A stretch of DNA of 64,000 nucleotides, from positions 85,693 to 149,692 of the forward strand of contig PAPD01000018.1 of assembly GCA_002708765.1 (NCBI GenBank), written 5' to 3'. This stretch comes from Gammaproteobacteria bacterium. Its GTDB lineage: Bacteria > Pseudomonadota > Gammaproteobacteria > Pseudomonadales > Azotimanducaceae. Shown one piece after another: positions 1-8,498 of this stretch. Position 1 is the stretch's first letter; each line of letters starts with the position of its first letter. The translations under genes and the position numbers were made by a program. The notes below the pieces were generated by a model. It saw only the letters and a list, made by a program, of their open reading frames with translations. It had not been told where the DNA came from and did no database searches.

Positions 1-1
1 A

Positions 2-550
2 AGGCCGAACGTAGCGCAGATCGCAGAGATGGTCAATAGAGTAAAAGAAGTTATCCCCGACGCAAAACTGGTCTACAACAATTCACCTTCTTTTAACTGG
101 ACCCTGAAGTTTCGAGAGCAGGTCTATGAGGAATTAAAAAGCGAAGGGGAAGACCTGTCTAGCTATCCAGACCCTTCCAGTGACCCGCTAGGATTGATGA
201 GCTCTGATCTTGACGATTCGGTGCTCGCGATAACAGCAGACAAATATATCCAGTCCTTCCAGTCAGACGCTTCAAGAGAAGCCGGGATATTCCACCACTT
301 GATCACCTTGCCTACATATCACGAAACTGCTCTGGGAGTCGACACTCTTGCGGAAGGATACTTCGGAAACGATGGGATGCTCGCATATGTTAAAGGCGTT
401 CAACGAACAGAAATTCGAAGAAAAATGAATGTAGTGAAACATCAGGAAATGGCTGGAACAACTATAGGTGATCACCACAAAGAATATTTCGCAGGGGAGA
501 ATGCGCTACTCGCAGGCGGGAACGAAAACACGATGAGCCAGTTTGGGTAA
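2..550 (+). CDS. aceA: isocitrate lyase, C-terminal part (5' end outside window)
   Basis: The frame is open to the left edge, so only the last 182 residues are seen. Isocitrate lyase splits isocitrate into glyoxylate and succinate, the first glyoxylate-shunt step, allowing growth on acetate or fatty acids. The segment includes an NNSPSFNW motif, which supplies active-site serines in this family. The tail, with GDHHKEYFAGE and ending GGNENTMSQFG, resembles the long (about 530 residue) Pseudomonas-type enzyme rather than the shorter E. coli type. No malate synthase gene is next to it in the visible part. A possible hairpin terminator follows. Confidence 0.9.
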   Translation, partial: RPNVAQIAEMVNRVKEVIPDAKLVYNNSPSFNWTLKFREQVYEELKSEGEDLSSYPDPSSDPLGLMSSDLDDSVLAITADKYIQSFQSDASREAGIFHHLITLPTYHETALGVDTLAEGYFGNDGMLAYVKGVQRTEIRRKMNVVKHQEMAGTTIGDHHKEYFAGENALLAGGNENTMSQFG

Positions 551-569
551 GCGCCAATATTAACCTTAG

Positions 570-615
570 AGGCCTTCTAATCTTAACCGAATAACCTAGA
601 AGAGAAAGAAGGCCT
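570..615 (+). terminator. possible terminator after aceA
   Basis: A perfect 9-bp inverted repeat, AGGCCTTCT at 570-578 and AGAAGGCCT at 607-615, encloses a 28-nt loop and is followed by AGTTTT. It lies 20 bp after the aceA stop codon, between two genes that converge. The long loop and short T-run make it a weak intrinsic terminator, so the call rests mainly on position. Confidence 0.4.
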
Positions 616-677
616 AGTTTTCGAAAATTATTTACTAATAGGAATATGATACTTTGGATCTAAAGAGCGCTCTGATT

Positions 678-1439
678 TCAAAGTCTTAACGCAGCATCAA
701 GCTCTATCACTCTCCCGCTCAAGTAATCGTTTTCCATAATAAACCGTGCTGCATGGGCTACCTCTGAAGGTTCGCCTAATCTTTTAAGTGGAATTCCTGC
801 GGACATTTTTTCAAGCGCTTCAGGTTTCATTCCTGCGACCATTTCAGTAGCAATAAAACCAGGGGCTATTGCAGCCGATCTAATTCCATAACGAGCAAGT
901 TCCTTTGCCCACACCGTTGCCATAGCAGAAACTCCCGCTTTCGCAGCAGAATAATTGGTCTGCCCCGCGTTTCCTGCCTTGGAAATACTTGAAATATTAA
1001 TAATACATCCCGGAATATTTTTACTAATCATCCTTGTAGCTGCCTCCCGCCCACAGAGAAAAACACCCGTTAAATTCACGTCGATGACGGCCTGCCATTC
1101 ATCCAGGCTCATACGTTTTTGAATTTCGCCATCTTTAACCTTAATAAGCAGACCATCTCTTAATATTCCAGCATTGTTAACCAAACCATGGATCGCACCA
1201 TGAGCTTGCTCTAACTCATCAAATATACTAACTACATCTTCTTCCCTTGAAACATTGCAGATGTGGCTGGTTGCACGCACTCCAAGAGCCTCGCATTGCT
1301 TTACTGCTTCCGAAAGTGGCTTTTCATTTATGTCAATTAGGGACAGATTTGCCCCCGCAGTTGCAAACTCCAGAGCCATTGCCAATCCAAGCCCTTGTCC
1401 GCCTCCCGTTACAACTATGTTTTTATCCTTCAAATCCAT
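678..1439 (-). CDS. short-chain dehydrogenase/reductase (FabG-like SDR)
   Basis: A 253-residue classical SDR, an NAD(P)(H)-dependent oxidoreductase. The nucleotide-binding TGGGQGLG lies at residues 11-18 and NNAG at 88-91. The catalytic residues are Ser150, Tyr163 and Lys167 (YSAAK). The C-terminal half has the PGFIATEM and LGEPSEVA motifs common to FabG and related 3-hydroxyacyl or alcohol dehydrogenases. An insertion of about eight residues after residue 100 (VKDGEIQKRM) is not in canonical FabG. The substrate cannot be read from sequence. No acyl carrier protein or fatty-acid cluster is adjacent, so this is probably not the housekeeping FabG. It is divergent from the flavoprotein gene at 1737, with which it may share control. 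Confidence 0.85.
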   Translation of the reverse strand: MDLKDKNIVVTGGGQGLGLAMALEFATAGANLSLIDINEKPLSEAVKQCEALGVRATSHICNVSREEDVVSIFDELEQAHGAIHGLVNNAGILRDGLLIKVKDGEIQKRMSLDEWQAVIDVNLTGVFLCGREAATRMISKNIPGCIINISSISKAGNAGQTNYSAAKAGVSAMATVWAKELARYGIRSAAIAPGFIATEMVAGMKPEALEKMSAGIPLKRLGEPSEVAHAARFIMENDYLSGRVIELDAALRL

Positions 1440-1445
1440 CTATCG

Positions 1446-1512
1446 CTCTCCACATTTCTAGTCAGTGCAAAGAACAAATAATACCTGCTTGAAGCAGAAT
1501 TCGCATGGAGAG
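1446..1512 (-). promoter_or_regulatory. 5'-leader hairpin over the SDR ribosome-binding site
   Basis: On the minus strand just before the SDR start codon, the only good Shine-Dalgarno (GGAGAG at 1446-1451, 8 nt from the ATG) is part of TGGAGAG, which pairs perfectly with an upstream CTCTCCA (1506-1512). Inside this pair sits a second perfect hairpin, CTGCTT-N-AAGCAG (1485-1497). The nested structure could hide the ribosome-binding site. The pairing is read directly; a regulatory role is inferred. Confidence 0.35.
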
Positions 1513-1695
1513 ATTGGATATTGAATTGTAAAAACTTTGCGCTTTCCCAAAAAAGACTCGGGTAGGATATTTATTCCTAAATCAACGCTTCTTTTCAATT
1601 CTCGAATTGCTAAATCTATCCAGGAATTGTCCATCAATTTTTTATTCAGGCCTAAACATTTTACGATATCCCTTTTATTTTTAAGTAAAATCTGA

Positions 1696-1715
1696 CTACA
1701 CTGTAGCCTACTACA
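1696..1715. promoter_or_regulatory. short palindromic repeat, possible operator
   Basis: An 11-bp palindrome CTACA-C-TGTAG (1696-1706) is followed by a third CTACA (1711-1715), so TGTAG-N4-CTACA is also an inverted repeat. It sits 20-40 bp upstream of the flavoprotein start codon, in the divergent spacer with the SDR gene. Such short overlapping dyads often bind a TetR-type or similar repressor, but no regulator gene is nearby. Confidence 0.25.
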
Positions 1716-1736
1716 TTTTTATTTGAGGGCGATCTG

Positions 1737-2954
1737 ATGCTTCGCGATGTCCATAGGCAAAGACTAGACAAAATTGAAGAAATGAGAGAAGAAATTCTCA
1801 AGGCAGGAGAGGAAGCTCAGGAAATGAAAAGACTCCCTGATTGGATTGTCGACAAGCTAGTGGACGAAGGATTTTTCCGATTTGCTCTGCCTAGCGAACT
1901 CGGTGGAGATAATGCCAGCTCTATGGAAACGATAGAGGTGCTAGAACACCTGGGGGCAATTGATGCATCGGTTTCATGGAATGTGATGCTTGGATCCGAG
2001 ATTAACGCAATGGCAGCAGGAGGCATGAATGCCGATTTAGCTAAGAAAATTTATGTTGATAACCCAAAAGTCGTAATGTGCGGTGGGGGCGGACCCGGAA
2101 CAAAACCCCCACGAGCGGAAAAACAAAAAGACGGTAGCGTTAAGGTATGGGGACAAAATACCTTTATATCAGGATGCCATAATGCAAGTTACTGTTTTAT
2201 TGGCGCACCCTTAATGAACGGCGACGAACCCGAATTAGGAGAAGACGGCATGCCGATCTTCAAAATGTGGTTCCTTCCAAGAGATCAATGGGAAATAGTA
2301 AGAACCTGGGACGTGGCAGGAATGAGGGGCTCAGGCTCGGATGATGTCAAGACAGATGGCGGAATATGTCCTGCAGAATATACGGGAATAGATCTATTTG
2401 TGACACCGGCGAACTATGAAAACCCTGTCTATAGGATGCCGGTGCCGCTTAGACTAGCCTACAATAAATCGGCAGTAGCGTTAGGTGTAGCCAAAGGAGC
2501 TCTCGAAGCTTTCGCCGATATAGCTCAGAACAAGATTCCAATGCTCTCCTCAAAATCTCTGGCTCACAGACCTATAGCCCAGTACCGGATGGGTGAGGCA
2601 GAAGCTATGTATAGATCTTGCAGAAGCTGGCTAATGGATACAATGGAGGCAGTTGAGGATGAACTTAGAGATGGAGCAGAATTCCCTGGAGCAAAAACTA
2701 CTCAAGACGCCCGTTTAGCATGCGTGCACGCTTCGAACGAATGCATGAAAGTAGTAGATTTGTTGCATAACACAGCAGGCACGACCGGTATGCGAATGTT
2801 CAGTCCTCTTGAGCGAAAGTTAAGAGATGCACATGCTGCCGCAACTCATAGATGGGTAGCTCATCCGCTATACCAGGATCTTGGTTCTATACTTCTTGGA
2901 AACGAAGCGGATCCAGAGTTTGCGGGTGGAAACGGCGCGCCTACAGCGAAATAG
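1737..2954 (+). CDS. acyl-CoA dehydrogenase-like flavoprotein (group D flavin monooxygenase type)
   Basis: A 405-residue protein of the acyl-CoA dehydrogenase superfamily. It has the N-terminal helical domain with the LPSELGG motif at about residues 51-57, a middle beta domain including DVAGMRGSGSDD, and a C-terminal four-helix domain ending in LERKLRDAHAAATH. The GMRGSGS and LER-RD-H pattern fits the branch containing HsaA and DszC-type flavin-dependent hydroxylases, which use reduced flavin from a partner reductase. The catalytic glutamate of true acyl-CoA dehydrogenases is not evident by eye. No flavin reductase gene lies next to it, so the substrate is unknown. GAGGG upstream is a plausible ribosome-binding site. 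Confidence 0.75.
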   Translation: MLRDVHRQRLDKIEEMREEILKAGEEAQEMKRLPDWIVDKLVDEGFFRFALPSELGGDNASSMETIEVLEHLGAIDASVSWNVMLGSEINAMAAGGMNADLAKKIYVDNPKVVMCGGGGPGTKPPRAEKQKDGSVKVWGQNTFISGCHNASYCFIGAPLMNGDEPELGEDGMPIFKMWFLPRDQWEIVRTWDVAGMRGSGSDDVKTDGGICPAEYTGIDLFVTPANYENPVYRMPVPLRLAYNKSAVALGVAKGALEAFADIAQNKIPMLSSKSLAHRPIAQYRMGEAEAMYRSCRSWLMDTMEAVEDELRDGAEFPGAKTTQDARLACVHASNECMKVVDLLHNTAGTTGMRMFSPLERKLRDAHAAATHRWVAHPLYQDLGSILLGNEADPEFAGGNGAPTAK

Positions 2955-3027
2955 GTCTTGCTTTAATAGCTTGACGAGGAAACGCTTAACCTTTTAATAA
3001 GTTCCTGCGCTAGAGAGTGCTGTCAGA

Positions 3028-4161
3028 TTACGAATCAGTATAACTCTTTAGCCTGTCGCTGGCCGAGAGAAAGTCTTCCATGAAATCATAAACTACCTGT
3101 TTCGCTGAAGCGGATTCGTTCATTAATCCTACCCCCTGTCCCACCCAATATGTATTTAGCGCCTGCGCTTGAGAGTTTCCCAATTCAGCCAATTTGCCGA
3201 CTTTGTTTAGCGCAGGCTCACTAACTAAAGATTGCAAAGGCATAGGAAGAGGGTCAGGCGCACTGTTTTCTTCCCAGGCATCTGTCCAAACCGATCTAAC
3301 CTGGCGAGAAAATTTTCCAGTTCGACTTCGAGTCCTGACAGTCTGGTTAGATTGTGTGGAAAGTAACTTTTTCTTTATCGAAGGCAATGTCTCTGCCTCT
3401 TCGGTGGTAAGCCAGACCGAGCCGGTCCATACCCCATGCGCACCCATCGCCATTGCCGCAGCCATTTGCCGACCAGTGACTATACCACCTGCGGCGAGAA
3501 CAGAGACACCTTGAAAATCTTTGAGCGCTTCTGTTATCTCGGGGACCAAGACCATGGTAGAAATTTCTCCGCAATGGCCTCCCGCCTCAGTGCCTGAACA
3601 GATGATAACATCCACTCCGGCTTCGGCTTGTTTGATCGCATGCTGTTTATTTCCAATTAATGCTCCACAAGAAACGCCGAATTTATCCGATAATTCAAGC
3701 ATATGAGCTGGCGGCACCCCTAGGGCATTCACGATTAACTTCAGGGGGTGACTAAAGGCAACTTCTAAAATCTTTTTTGCGCTCTTCTCCCCCAAAAATC
3801 CACGGTTATTGGCTTCAACTCCTGCATAAAGATCCGTAGTATCGATGCCATTTCTCGCCAGAATTCCTCCCGCAAAAGCCCTATGCTCTTCTGGGATCAT
3901 CGATCCCAGTTCGGTTGAATTCTTTGACTCGTCCTTATTAGCCATCGTATTAGGAACTATAAGATCTACCCCATAGGAACGCCCATCTATATGATCATCA
4001 ATCCAAGAGAGTTCTATTTCCAACTGTTCTGAAGAAAATCCGGCGGCTCCCAGTACCCCCATGCCTCCGGCTTTGGAAACCTCAACCACAACATCTCGAC
4101 AATGAGAAAAAGCGATTAAAGGGAACTCTATATTTAACTTTTCACATATCGGTGATTTCAT
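3028..4161 (-). CDS. nitronate monooxygenase family FMN protein (2-nitropropane dioxygenase-like)
   Basis: A 377-residue TIM-barrel flavoprotein. AGGMGVLG at residues 31-38, SGTEAGGHCG near 190 (the FMN-site and catalytic-histidine region of the family) and AAGGIVTGRQMAAAMAMGA near 225-245 are hallmarks of the NPD/nitronate monooxygenase family. Members oxidise alkyl nitronates such as propionate-3-nitronate, but many are annotated only by fold, and some relatives are enoyl-ACP reductases (FabK). It converges with the flavoprotein gene to its left, 73 bp away, and is followed on its upstream side by a pseudogene. A monocistronic gene of uncertain substrate. Confidence 0.8.
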   Translation of the reverse strand: MKSPICEKLNIEFPLIAFSHCRDVVVEVSKAGGMGVLGAAGFSSEQLEIELSWIDDHIDGRSYGVDLIVPNTMANKDESKNSTELGSMIPEEHRAFAGGILARNGIDTTDLYAGVEANNRGFLGEKSAKKILEVAFSHPLKLIVNALGVPPAHMLELSDKFGVSCGALIGNKQHAIKQAEAGVDVIICSGTEAGGHCGEISTMVLVPEITEALKDFQGVSVLAAGGIVTGRQMAAAMAMGAHGVWTGSVWLTTEEAETLPSIKKKLLSTQSNQTVRTRSRTGKFSRQVRSVWTDAWEENSAPDPLPMPLQSLVSEPALNKVGKLAELGNSQAQALNTYWVGQGVGLMNESASAKQVVYDFMEDFLSASDRLKSYTDS

Positions 4162-4241
4162 GTCAGAACCCTCGAGAAAGAAGAATTTTCGCTCACTTAA
4201 AGGCTTAAGCGAATATGATAGTTAATAGACTTTATGAAAAA

Positions 4242-5042
4242 CTAAGGAATAAATCTAGCTAAAGCTATCCCCGACTCTCCTGAAACAGAATAGAGAAGGA
4301 AGGAATCAACATTCTCTTCAAAAAACAGGAATCTCTAAACTGATTAACCTCCCCCCCTTCGAAAAACTGCGTTGAAATGGTACCAAAGATGCGTCGGCTC
4401 CCACCCATGATTTTCCGGGTCTCATGAGCTCCAGAGAGCGGATAGCGGTCCACTCCATCCAGTTTCCTTTCAGAGCTAATCGAGATACATAAATTCTCTC
4501 AGGAGCATCGCCAACTCTAGACCAAAAAACATGGAGTTCATCATCATTTTTCCGTAGCGCACAATGCCGCATATTGGAATCAAACAAGGTTGGGCCTTAC
4601 TAAAAATCTGTAAAACCATCAAACGATCTGTAGACGACCCCCGGAATAGCCAAAAAATAATAACTATCTTCTGTCTGAAATCGGTGCATGTAAGGGTTGC
4701 CCCATAATCGGGTGATAGTTCTTAGAATTAATTCTGTCTAAAGAAGTTGCTGCCCGGCTAACTCATTACGAAAAATTTCTAATCCAAGAAAATACATTAC
4801 CAATCTTTTTTTTTGATAATCTATATGAACATCTGGAGACGTAATATGAAGTACCGTTTTATCGATTAAAAGGTCGTGCGGGTAATTAAGCTTCTTTTCT
4901 AACGTTCTAACCTGGATCTGGTGCCTCGGTAAAAACCCCTGCTTCCTCAAGCTTAAAAGTGCAAGGCGAAAATATCTCCCAAGGGCTACTCAGATAATCT
5001 GAATATGCGAGTCGAATATAGGAACCTTTAGGCTCCGGTAAA
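4242..5042 (-). pseudogene. decayed beta-propeller glycosidase-like pseudogene (GH43/GH32-like)
   Basis: Conceptual translation in changing frames gives one continuous ancestral protein: SYIRLAYSDYLSSPWEIFSP, then SPDVHIDYQKKRLVMYFLGL, NPYMHRFQTEDSYYFLAIPG, FDSNMRHCALRKNDDELHVF, WSRVGDAPERIYVSRL, VNQFRDS and finally FLLYSVSGESGIALARF. This resembles five-bladed beta-propeller proteins related to glycosyl hydrolases 43 and 32. Lesions seen: a frame change after EAPDPG near 4920, an in-frame TAG at 4738-4740, tandem in-frame TAG-TAA just before GPTLFDS (about 4597-4602), a shift at the G7 run (about 4342-4348) and another at a T6 run (about 4312-4317). The 5' part is missing: homology begins directly at the end of rpoD. 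The family name is my recollection; the decay itself is directly visible. Confidence 0.75.
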
Positions 5043-6950
5043 TTATCCCTCGATAAAACTTTTTAGTTGTTCAGATCGCGCAGGATGTCTTAATTTTCTA
5101 AGCGCTTTCGCTTCAATTTGACGAATTCTCTCTCTGGTCACAGAAAATTGTCGTCCAACCTCCTCGAGAGTATGGTCTGTATTCATATCAATCCCAAAAC
5201 GCATCCGCAACACCTTCGCTTCTCTATCTGTTAGAGCAGTAAGCACATCAGTTGTTGTCTGTTTTAGTCCTTTATCTGAGGCGTGATCTAAAGGAGATTC
5301 AGCCGAAGTGTCACTAATCAAGTTCCACATAGTTGAATCATCATCATCACCAACAGGTGTTTCGAGAGAAATGGGCTGTTTTGCAACATCCAAGGCTTTC
5401 AGAACTTTTTCCTCAGGGAGCTCCATCTTTTCCGATAACTCTTCGATCGTTGGATTTCTTCCGAGATCCTGAACCAGTTGCCGGGTTAGTCTGTTTAATT
5501 TGTTAACCGTTTCCATCATGTGCACAGGAACTCGGATGGTCCTAGCCAAGTCTGATATGGATCGGGTGATCGCTTGGCGAATCCACCAAGTAGCATATGT
5601 AGAAAACTTAAAACCTCGACGATATTCAAATTTATCAACCGCTTTCATCAAACCAATATTCCCTTCTTGTATAAGATCAAGAAAGTGAAGTCCTCGATTG
5701 GTATATTTCTTCGCTATCGAAATAACTAATCTTAAATTGGCTTCTATCATATCTTTTTTAGCAGAACGAGTTTTCCCAACCGCCAGAAACAGTCTCCTAT
5801 TCATGTCCTTTATTTCGGAAACTTCCATATTGGTTCGGTCAACGACTCGTTTTATCAGTTTGGTCGAATGACGAAGAGAAACTCGGGATTTTTTCAGTTG
5901 ATCTGCACACGAGGGATTTTTTTTAATCGCCAAGTCTATCCACTTTAAATCCGTCTCTTTCCCTAGATAGGCTTTCAGAAATAAGTCCTTGGAAAGCTTC
6001 CCTTTATTTATTGCCAGGTCTCTTATTTGTCTTTCTTGACTTCTGATTTCCTGCATATCTCGATGAACCAAATCTAACATCGGATCCATGATCGACGGCA
6101 CCAGCTTAAAAAGACTAAAAATATCAGAAAGAGTTTCAAGAGTTTTTTGAGTCTTATCCGATTTCTTACCATATTTTTTTAGAGCTTTCTGATAGGAATT
6201 ATAGGCCTTTTTTAGTTTTTTAAATCGATGATGGCCTAGATCTTGATCCAGCTTCCCGACATTATCTCCCTCTGTCACTTCGTAGTTTCCCGATGATTTA
6301 GCCTCGGCAATCTGGCTCATATCAGGAATTTCGTCTTCCGGATCCAAAAATCCGGCTATCGCACCAGACAAATCGCTATCTTCTTCAAGTATTTCTTCGT
6401 AAGAAGCTAGAACATATTCAACAACGCCCGGATAAACAGATATGGTAGACATAGTTTCTCTAATGCCTTCCTCTATACGTTTGGCAATTTTTATTTCTCC
6501 TTCTCTAGTTAGCAACGGGACCGTACCCATCTCACGCATATACATCCGAACAGGATCCATAGTTTTCACTACGTTATCCGATCCCCCTAGAATTAATCCG
6601 TCGGCACTCTCCTGAACTTCCGTTTCGCTCTTCGCATCCTGCGCATCGCCGGCTGTCTCAACAATGGAAATGCCCATTTCTTCAAACATGAGAACAATAT
6701 TCTCAAAAGTGTCGGGCTCAGTTACACTCTGAGGAAGCGCTTCCGTTAATTGCTCATAAGTTAAATAACCCTCTTCTCTTCCCTTATCAATCAGCAACTT
6801 CAAACGAGATTCTTGACTCTCCTGCTCATCATCGTCCTCAAATTTTTTCCCTACAGCGAGCTCTTCTAAAGCATCTAGCTCATTAGTTCTGTTCTCCAGA
6901 TCGTCTTCATCAAGCATTACATCGAACTCAACATCATCGGAATTACTCAT
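5043..6950 (-). CDS. rpoD: RNA polymerase primary sigma factor RpoD (sigma-70)
   Basis: 635 residues, slightly longer than the 613 of E. coli. It directs core RNA polymerase to housekeeping promoters. Region 1.1 is at the N terminus, followed by an acidic stretch. Region 1.2 starts near [11 protein letters not shown] (about 130), and a non-conserved region rich in lysine spans about 195-370. Region 2 carries [19 protein letters not shown] (about 445), region 3 follows, and the region 4.2 helix-turn-helix [20 protein letters not shown] lies near the C terminus. The ribosome-binding site AGGAG precedes the start. The usual upstream partners rpsU and dnaG are not here; instead there is a 537-bp spacer before cysQ. 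Confidence 0.98.
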   Translation of the reverse strand: MSNSDDVEFDVMLDEDDLENRTNELDALEELAVGKKFEDDDEQESQESRLKLLIDKGREEGYLTYEQLTEALPQSVTEPDTFENIVLMFEEMGISIVETAGDAQDAKSETEVQESADGLILGGSDNVVKTMDPVRMYMREMGTVPLLTREGEIKIAKRIEEGIRETMSTISVYPGVVEYVLASYEEILEEDSDLSGAIAGFLDPEDEIPDMSQIAEAKSSGNYEVTEGDNVGKLDQDLGHHRFKKLKKAYNSYQKALKKYGKKSDKTQKTLETLSDIFSLFKLVPSIMDPMLDLVHRDMQEIRSQERQIRDLAINKGKLSKDLFLKAYLGKETDLKWIDLAIKKNPSCADQLKKSRVSLRHSTKLIKRVVDRTNMEVSEIKDMNRRLFLAVGKTRSAKKDMIEANLRLVISIAKKYTNRGLHFLDLIQEGNIGLMKAVDKFEYRRGFKFSTYATWWIRQAITRSISDLARTIRVPVHMMETVNKLNRLTRQLVQDLGRNPTIEELSEKMELPEEKVLKALDVAKQPISLETPVGDDDDSTMWNLISDTSAESPLDHASDKGLKQTTTDVLTALTDREAKVLRMRFGIDMNTDHTLEEVGRQFSVTRERIRQIEAKALRKLRHPARSEQLKSFIEG

Positions 6951-7077
6951 AACATTCGCTCCTAAAAAAATATAGACGTTCCCATTTAACGAGCTGAAAC
7001 TGGCAGTTCTTGTTGATTAACTTTCTCTATAAAAATCTAGTTTATTGGATATTCAAGCTGAGTAGCAGAACATCAAA

Positions 7078-7218
7078 ATGAAAAGACAGACAAAGTCTCG
7101 CGAGAACCTGGTAGCTAAAATACTTCATCAGGTAGGAAGAATTCAAGATCTGACCCCACGATTTTTTAAAAGATCTGAAAAAAACCTGATAAAAGCGTTT
7201 AAAGTCACAAAAACTTAA
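7078..7218 (+). CDS. small basic open reading frame, 46 aa, doubtful
   Basis: An ATG-started frame encodes a lysine/arginine-rich 46-residue peptide starting MKRQTKSRENLVAKILHQVG and ending KAFKVTKT. No clear Shine-Dalgarno sequence precedes it, and I do not recognise the family. The composition resembles small nucleic-acid-binding proteins, but AT-rich spacers readily give lysine-rich chance frames. It is opposite in strand to both rpoD and cysQ. Confidence 0.2.
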   Translation: MKRQTKSRENLVAKILHQVGRIQDLTPRFFKRSEKNLIKAFKVTKT

Positions 7219-7375
7219 CTTTTTGTCCTGGAAATATTAATGTTGACGCCTTTAGGAGGATTAACACCAGAATTCAATGCGTTATCGCGATTTCGTAACA
7301 ATTCCTTCATAGGAATCAAACAAATCTCCATTTTTTTGGCTTTTATTTCTGAAAGACTGCGCGTATATTAACTAT

Positions 7376-7451
7376 CTCACTAGCGAAAGCTGTATGCATA
7401 CCCAGTGTTCTCCTCGGCAGGAAGAAGACAAGCGCAGCTTCGCTAGTTGAG
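7376..7451. other. long imperfect inverted repeat, possible structured RNA
   Basis: Arms at 7376-7392 and 7435-7451 (CACTAGCGAAAGCTG against CAGCTTCGCTAGTTG) pair over about 16 bp with two single-base bulges. The inner 42 nt contain a second weak pairing (TGTTCTCC with GGAAGAAGACA). There is no T-run on either side, so it is not a normal intrinsic terminator. It lies 37 bp beyond the cysQ stop and may be a processed 3'-end structure or an independent RNA. Confidence 0.35.
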
Positions 7452-7487
7452 ACCAAAGAAAGCCTTCCTCTCCTAGAATAAGAAAGA

Positions 7488-8309
7488 TCAGTTCGACGCC
7501 AAAATCTTTAGATAGTCTGGCCAGTTAAAACTTTTATCACCAACGACTATAAAATAAGGGTTTAGATAACTTTCTTTGGTATTGTACCTAAGGGTATTAA
7601 AAGATAAGTCGAAAACACGCCCTCCAGAGGCCTCTACGACAGCCTGAGCGGCCGCAGTGTCCCATTCCGAAGTGGGGGCGAGTCTCGGATAAATGTCTGC
7701 TTTACCTTCAGCGATAAGGCAGAATTTAAGAGAGCTTCCCACATTCACAGTATTTAACTTGAGGAACCTCTTAGACATTTCCAACAAGAATTTTTTAAGA
7801 TTTTCCTCCCCATGACGCCGACTAGCCACAATTCCTAACTCTTTTTCTGACGAAACTGCTCTAGTCCCCAAGGGGATCCTATCTCCATCCAATTCAAAAA
7901 AGCTTTGATTCGCTATAGTATCTCCAAAATAGAGCTTATCCTGGACCGGCACATAAACAACGCCAGCAATTGGATTGCCTCGATTAATCAAAGCGATATT
8001 TATTGTGAACTCACCGTTTCTACTTATAAACTCTTTCGTTCCATCTAGTGGATCAACTAGAAAAAAAGTTTCCCAAAGGCTCCTTTCTTTATATGGCAGT
8101 TCTTCAGACTCTTCCGACAAGATAGGAATATCAGGATGCTTTAAACGCAAGCGATTGCATATCAATCTATGTGCTTCTTTATCAGCCAGCGTTAAGGGGG
8201 AACTATCTGATTTGATCTCTATCGAAACATTATCTCTCCCGTAGATTTCAAGAACTGCCTCACCAGCTTCCCTGGCGGCCTCAATCATCGAATCAAATAT
8301 CTTCGACAT
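7488..8309 (-). CDS. cysQ: 3'(2'),5'-bisphosphate nucleotidase CysQ
   Basis: A 273-residue member of the inositol monophosphatase/CysQ superfamily. It hydrolyses 3'-phosphoadenosine 5'-phosphate (PAP), the by-product of sulfate assimilation and phosphopantetheine transfer, to AMP. The metal-binding motif DPLDGTKEF lies near residues 86-94, EES upstream supplies another ligand, and the second motif WDTAAAQAVVEASGG lies near 216-230. The pattern fits CysQ better than SuhB. E. coli CysQ is 246 residues. It is divergent from hslR. Whether the preferred substrate is PAP or another bisphosphate cannot be decided from sequence. Confidence 0.9.
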   Translation of the reverse strand: MSKIFDSMIEAAREAGEAVLEIYGRDNVSIEIKSDSSPLTLADKEAHRLICNRLRLKHPDIPILSEESEELPYKERSLWETFFLVDPLDGTKEFISRNGEFTINIALINRGNPIAGVVYVPVQDKLYFGDTIANQSFFELDGDRIPLGTRAVSSEKELGIVASRRHGEENLKKFLLEMSKRFLKLNTVNVGSSLKFCLIAEGKADIYPRLAPTSEWDTAAAQAVVEASGGRVFDLSFNTLRYNTKESYLNPYFIVVGDKSFNWPDYLKILASN

Positions 8310-8396
8310 AATGCAATATCTCGGTTACTTTCAAAGAAAAAACAGAAATCAAATTTACTCAAATCAACATGACTAAGTAAACTATTTAGTTTGTTG

Positions 8397-8402
8397 TATA
8401 AT
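8397..8402 (+). promoter_or_regulatory. possible -10 element of the hslR-gshA transcript
   Basis: A perfect TATAAT lies 96 bp upstream of hslR in the 189-bp divergent spacer with cysQ. No good -35 is found 16-18 bp before it. The flanking ACTAAGTA...TATTTAGT-like dyad (8372-8390) could be an operator. The evidence is weak. Confidence 0.3.
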
Positions 8403-8498
8403 GTTAGCTGGATTTAAAATAATCATATATAAGCTATGGGTACTGGTTTTCTGGGTTAACTTTTAGCGTTTTTTTAATGCATACTAGGAAATCGAATT

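Larger units (their letters stand above)
6951..7487. other. 537-bp spacer between rpoD and cysQ
   Basis: No convincing protein gene occupies this gap. It contains the rpoD leader with its ribosome-binding site near 6960, a 46-codon basic open frame on the plus strand (7078-7218), scattered A/T runs, and a long imperfect inverted repeat (7376-7451). The length is unusual for this compact window. It may hold promoters of rpoD, but I found no clear -35/-10 pair. Confidence 0.5.

Noticed and set aside
4318..4587. 89-codon minus-strand frame, and the nearby frames at 4265-4453 and 4738-4950, as separate small genes
   Set aside because: Together with intervening sequence in other frames they form one continuous ancestral protein, so they are pieces of a single pseudogene.
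7376..7451. 6S RNA (ssrS)
   Set aside because: The element is only about 76 nt, lacks the long double arm and central bubble of 6S RNA, and has no conserved 6S sequence.
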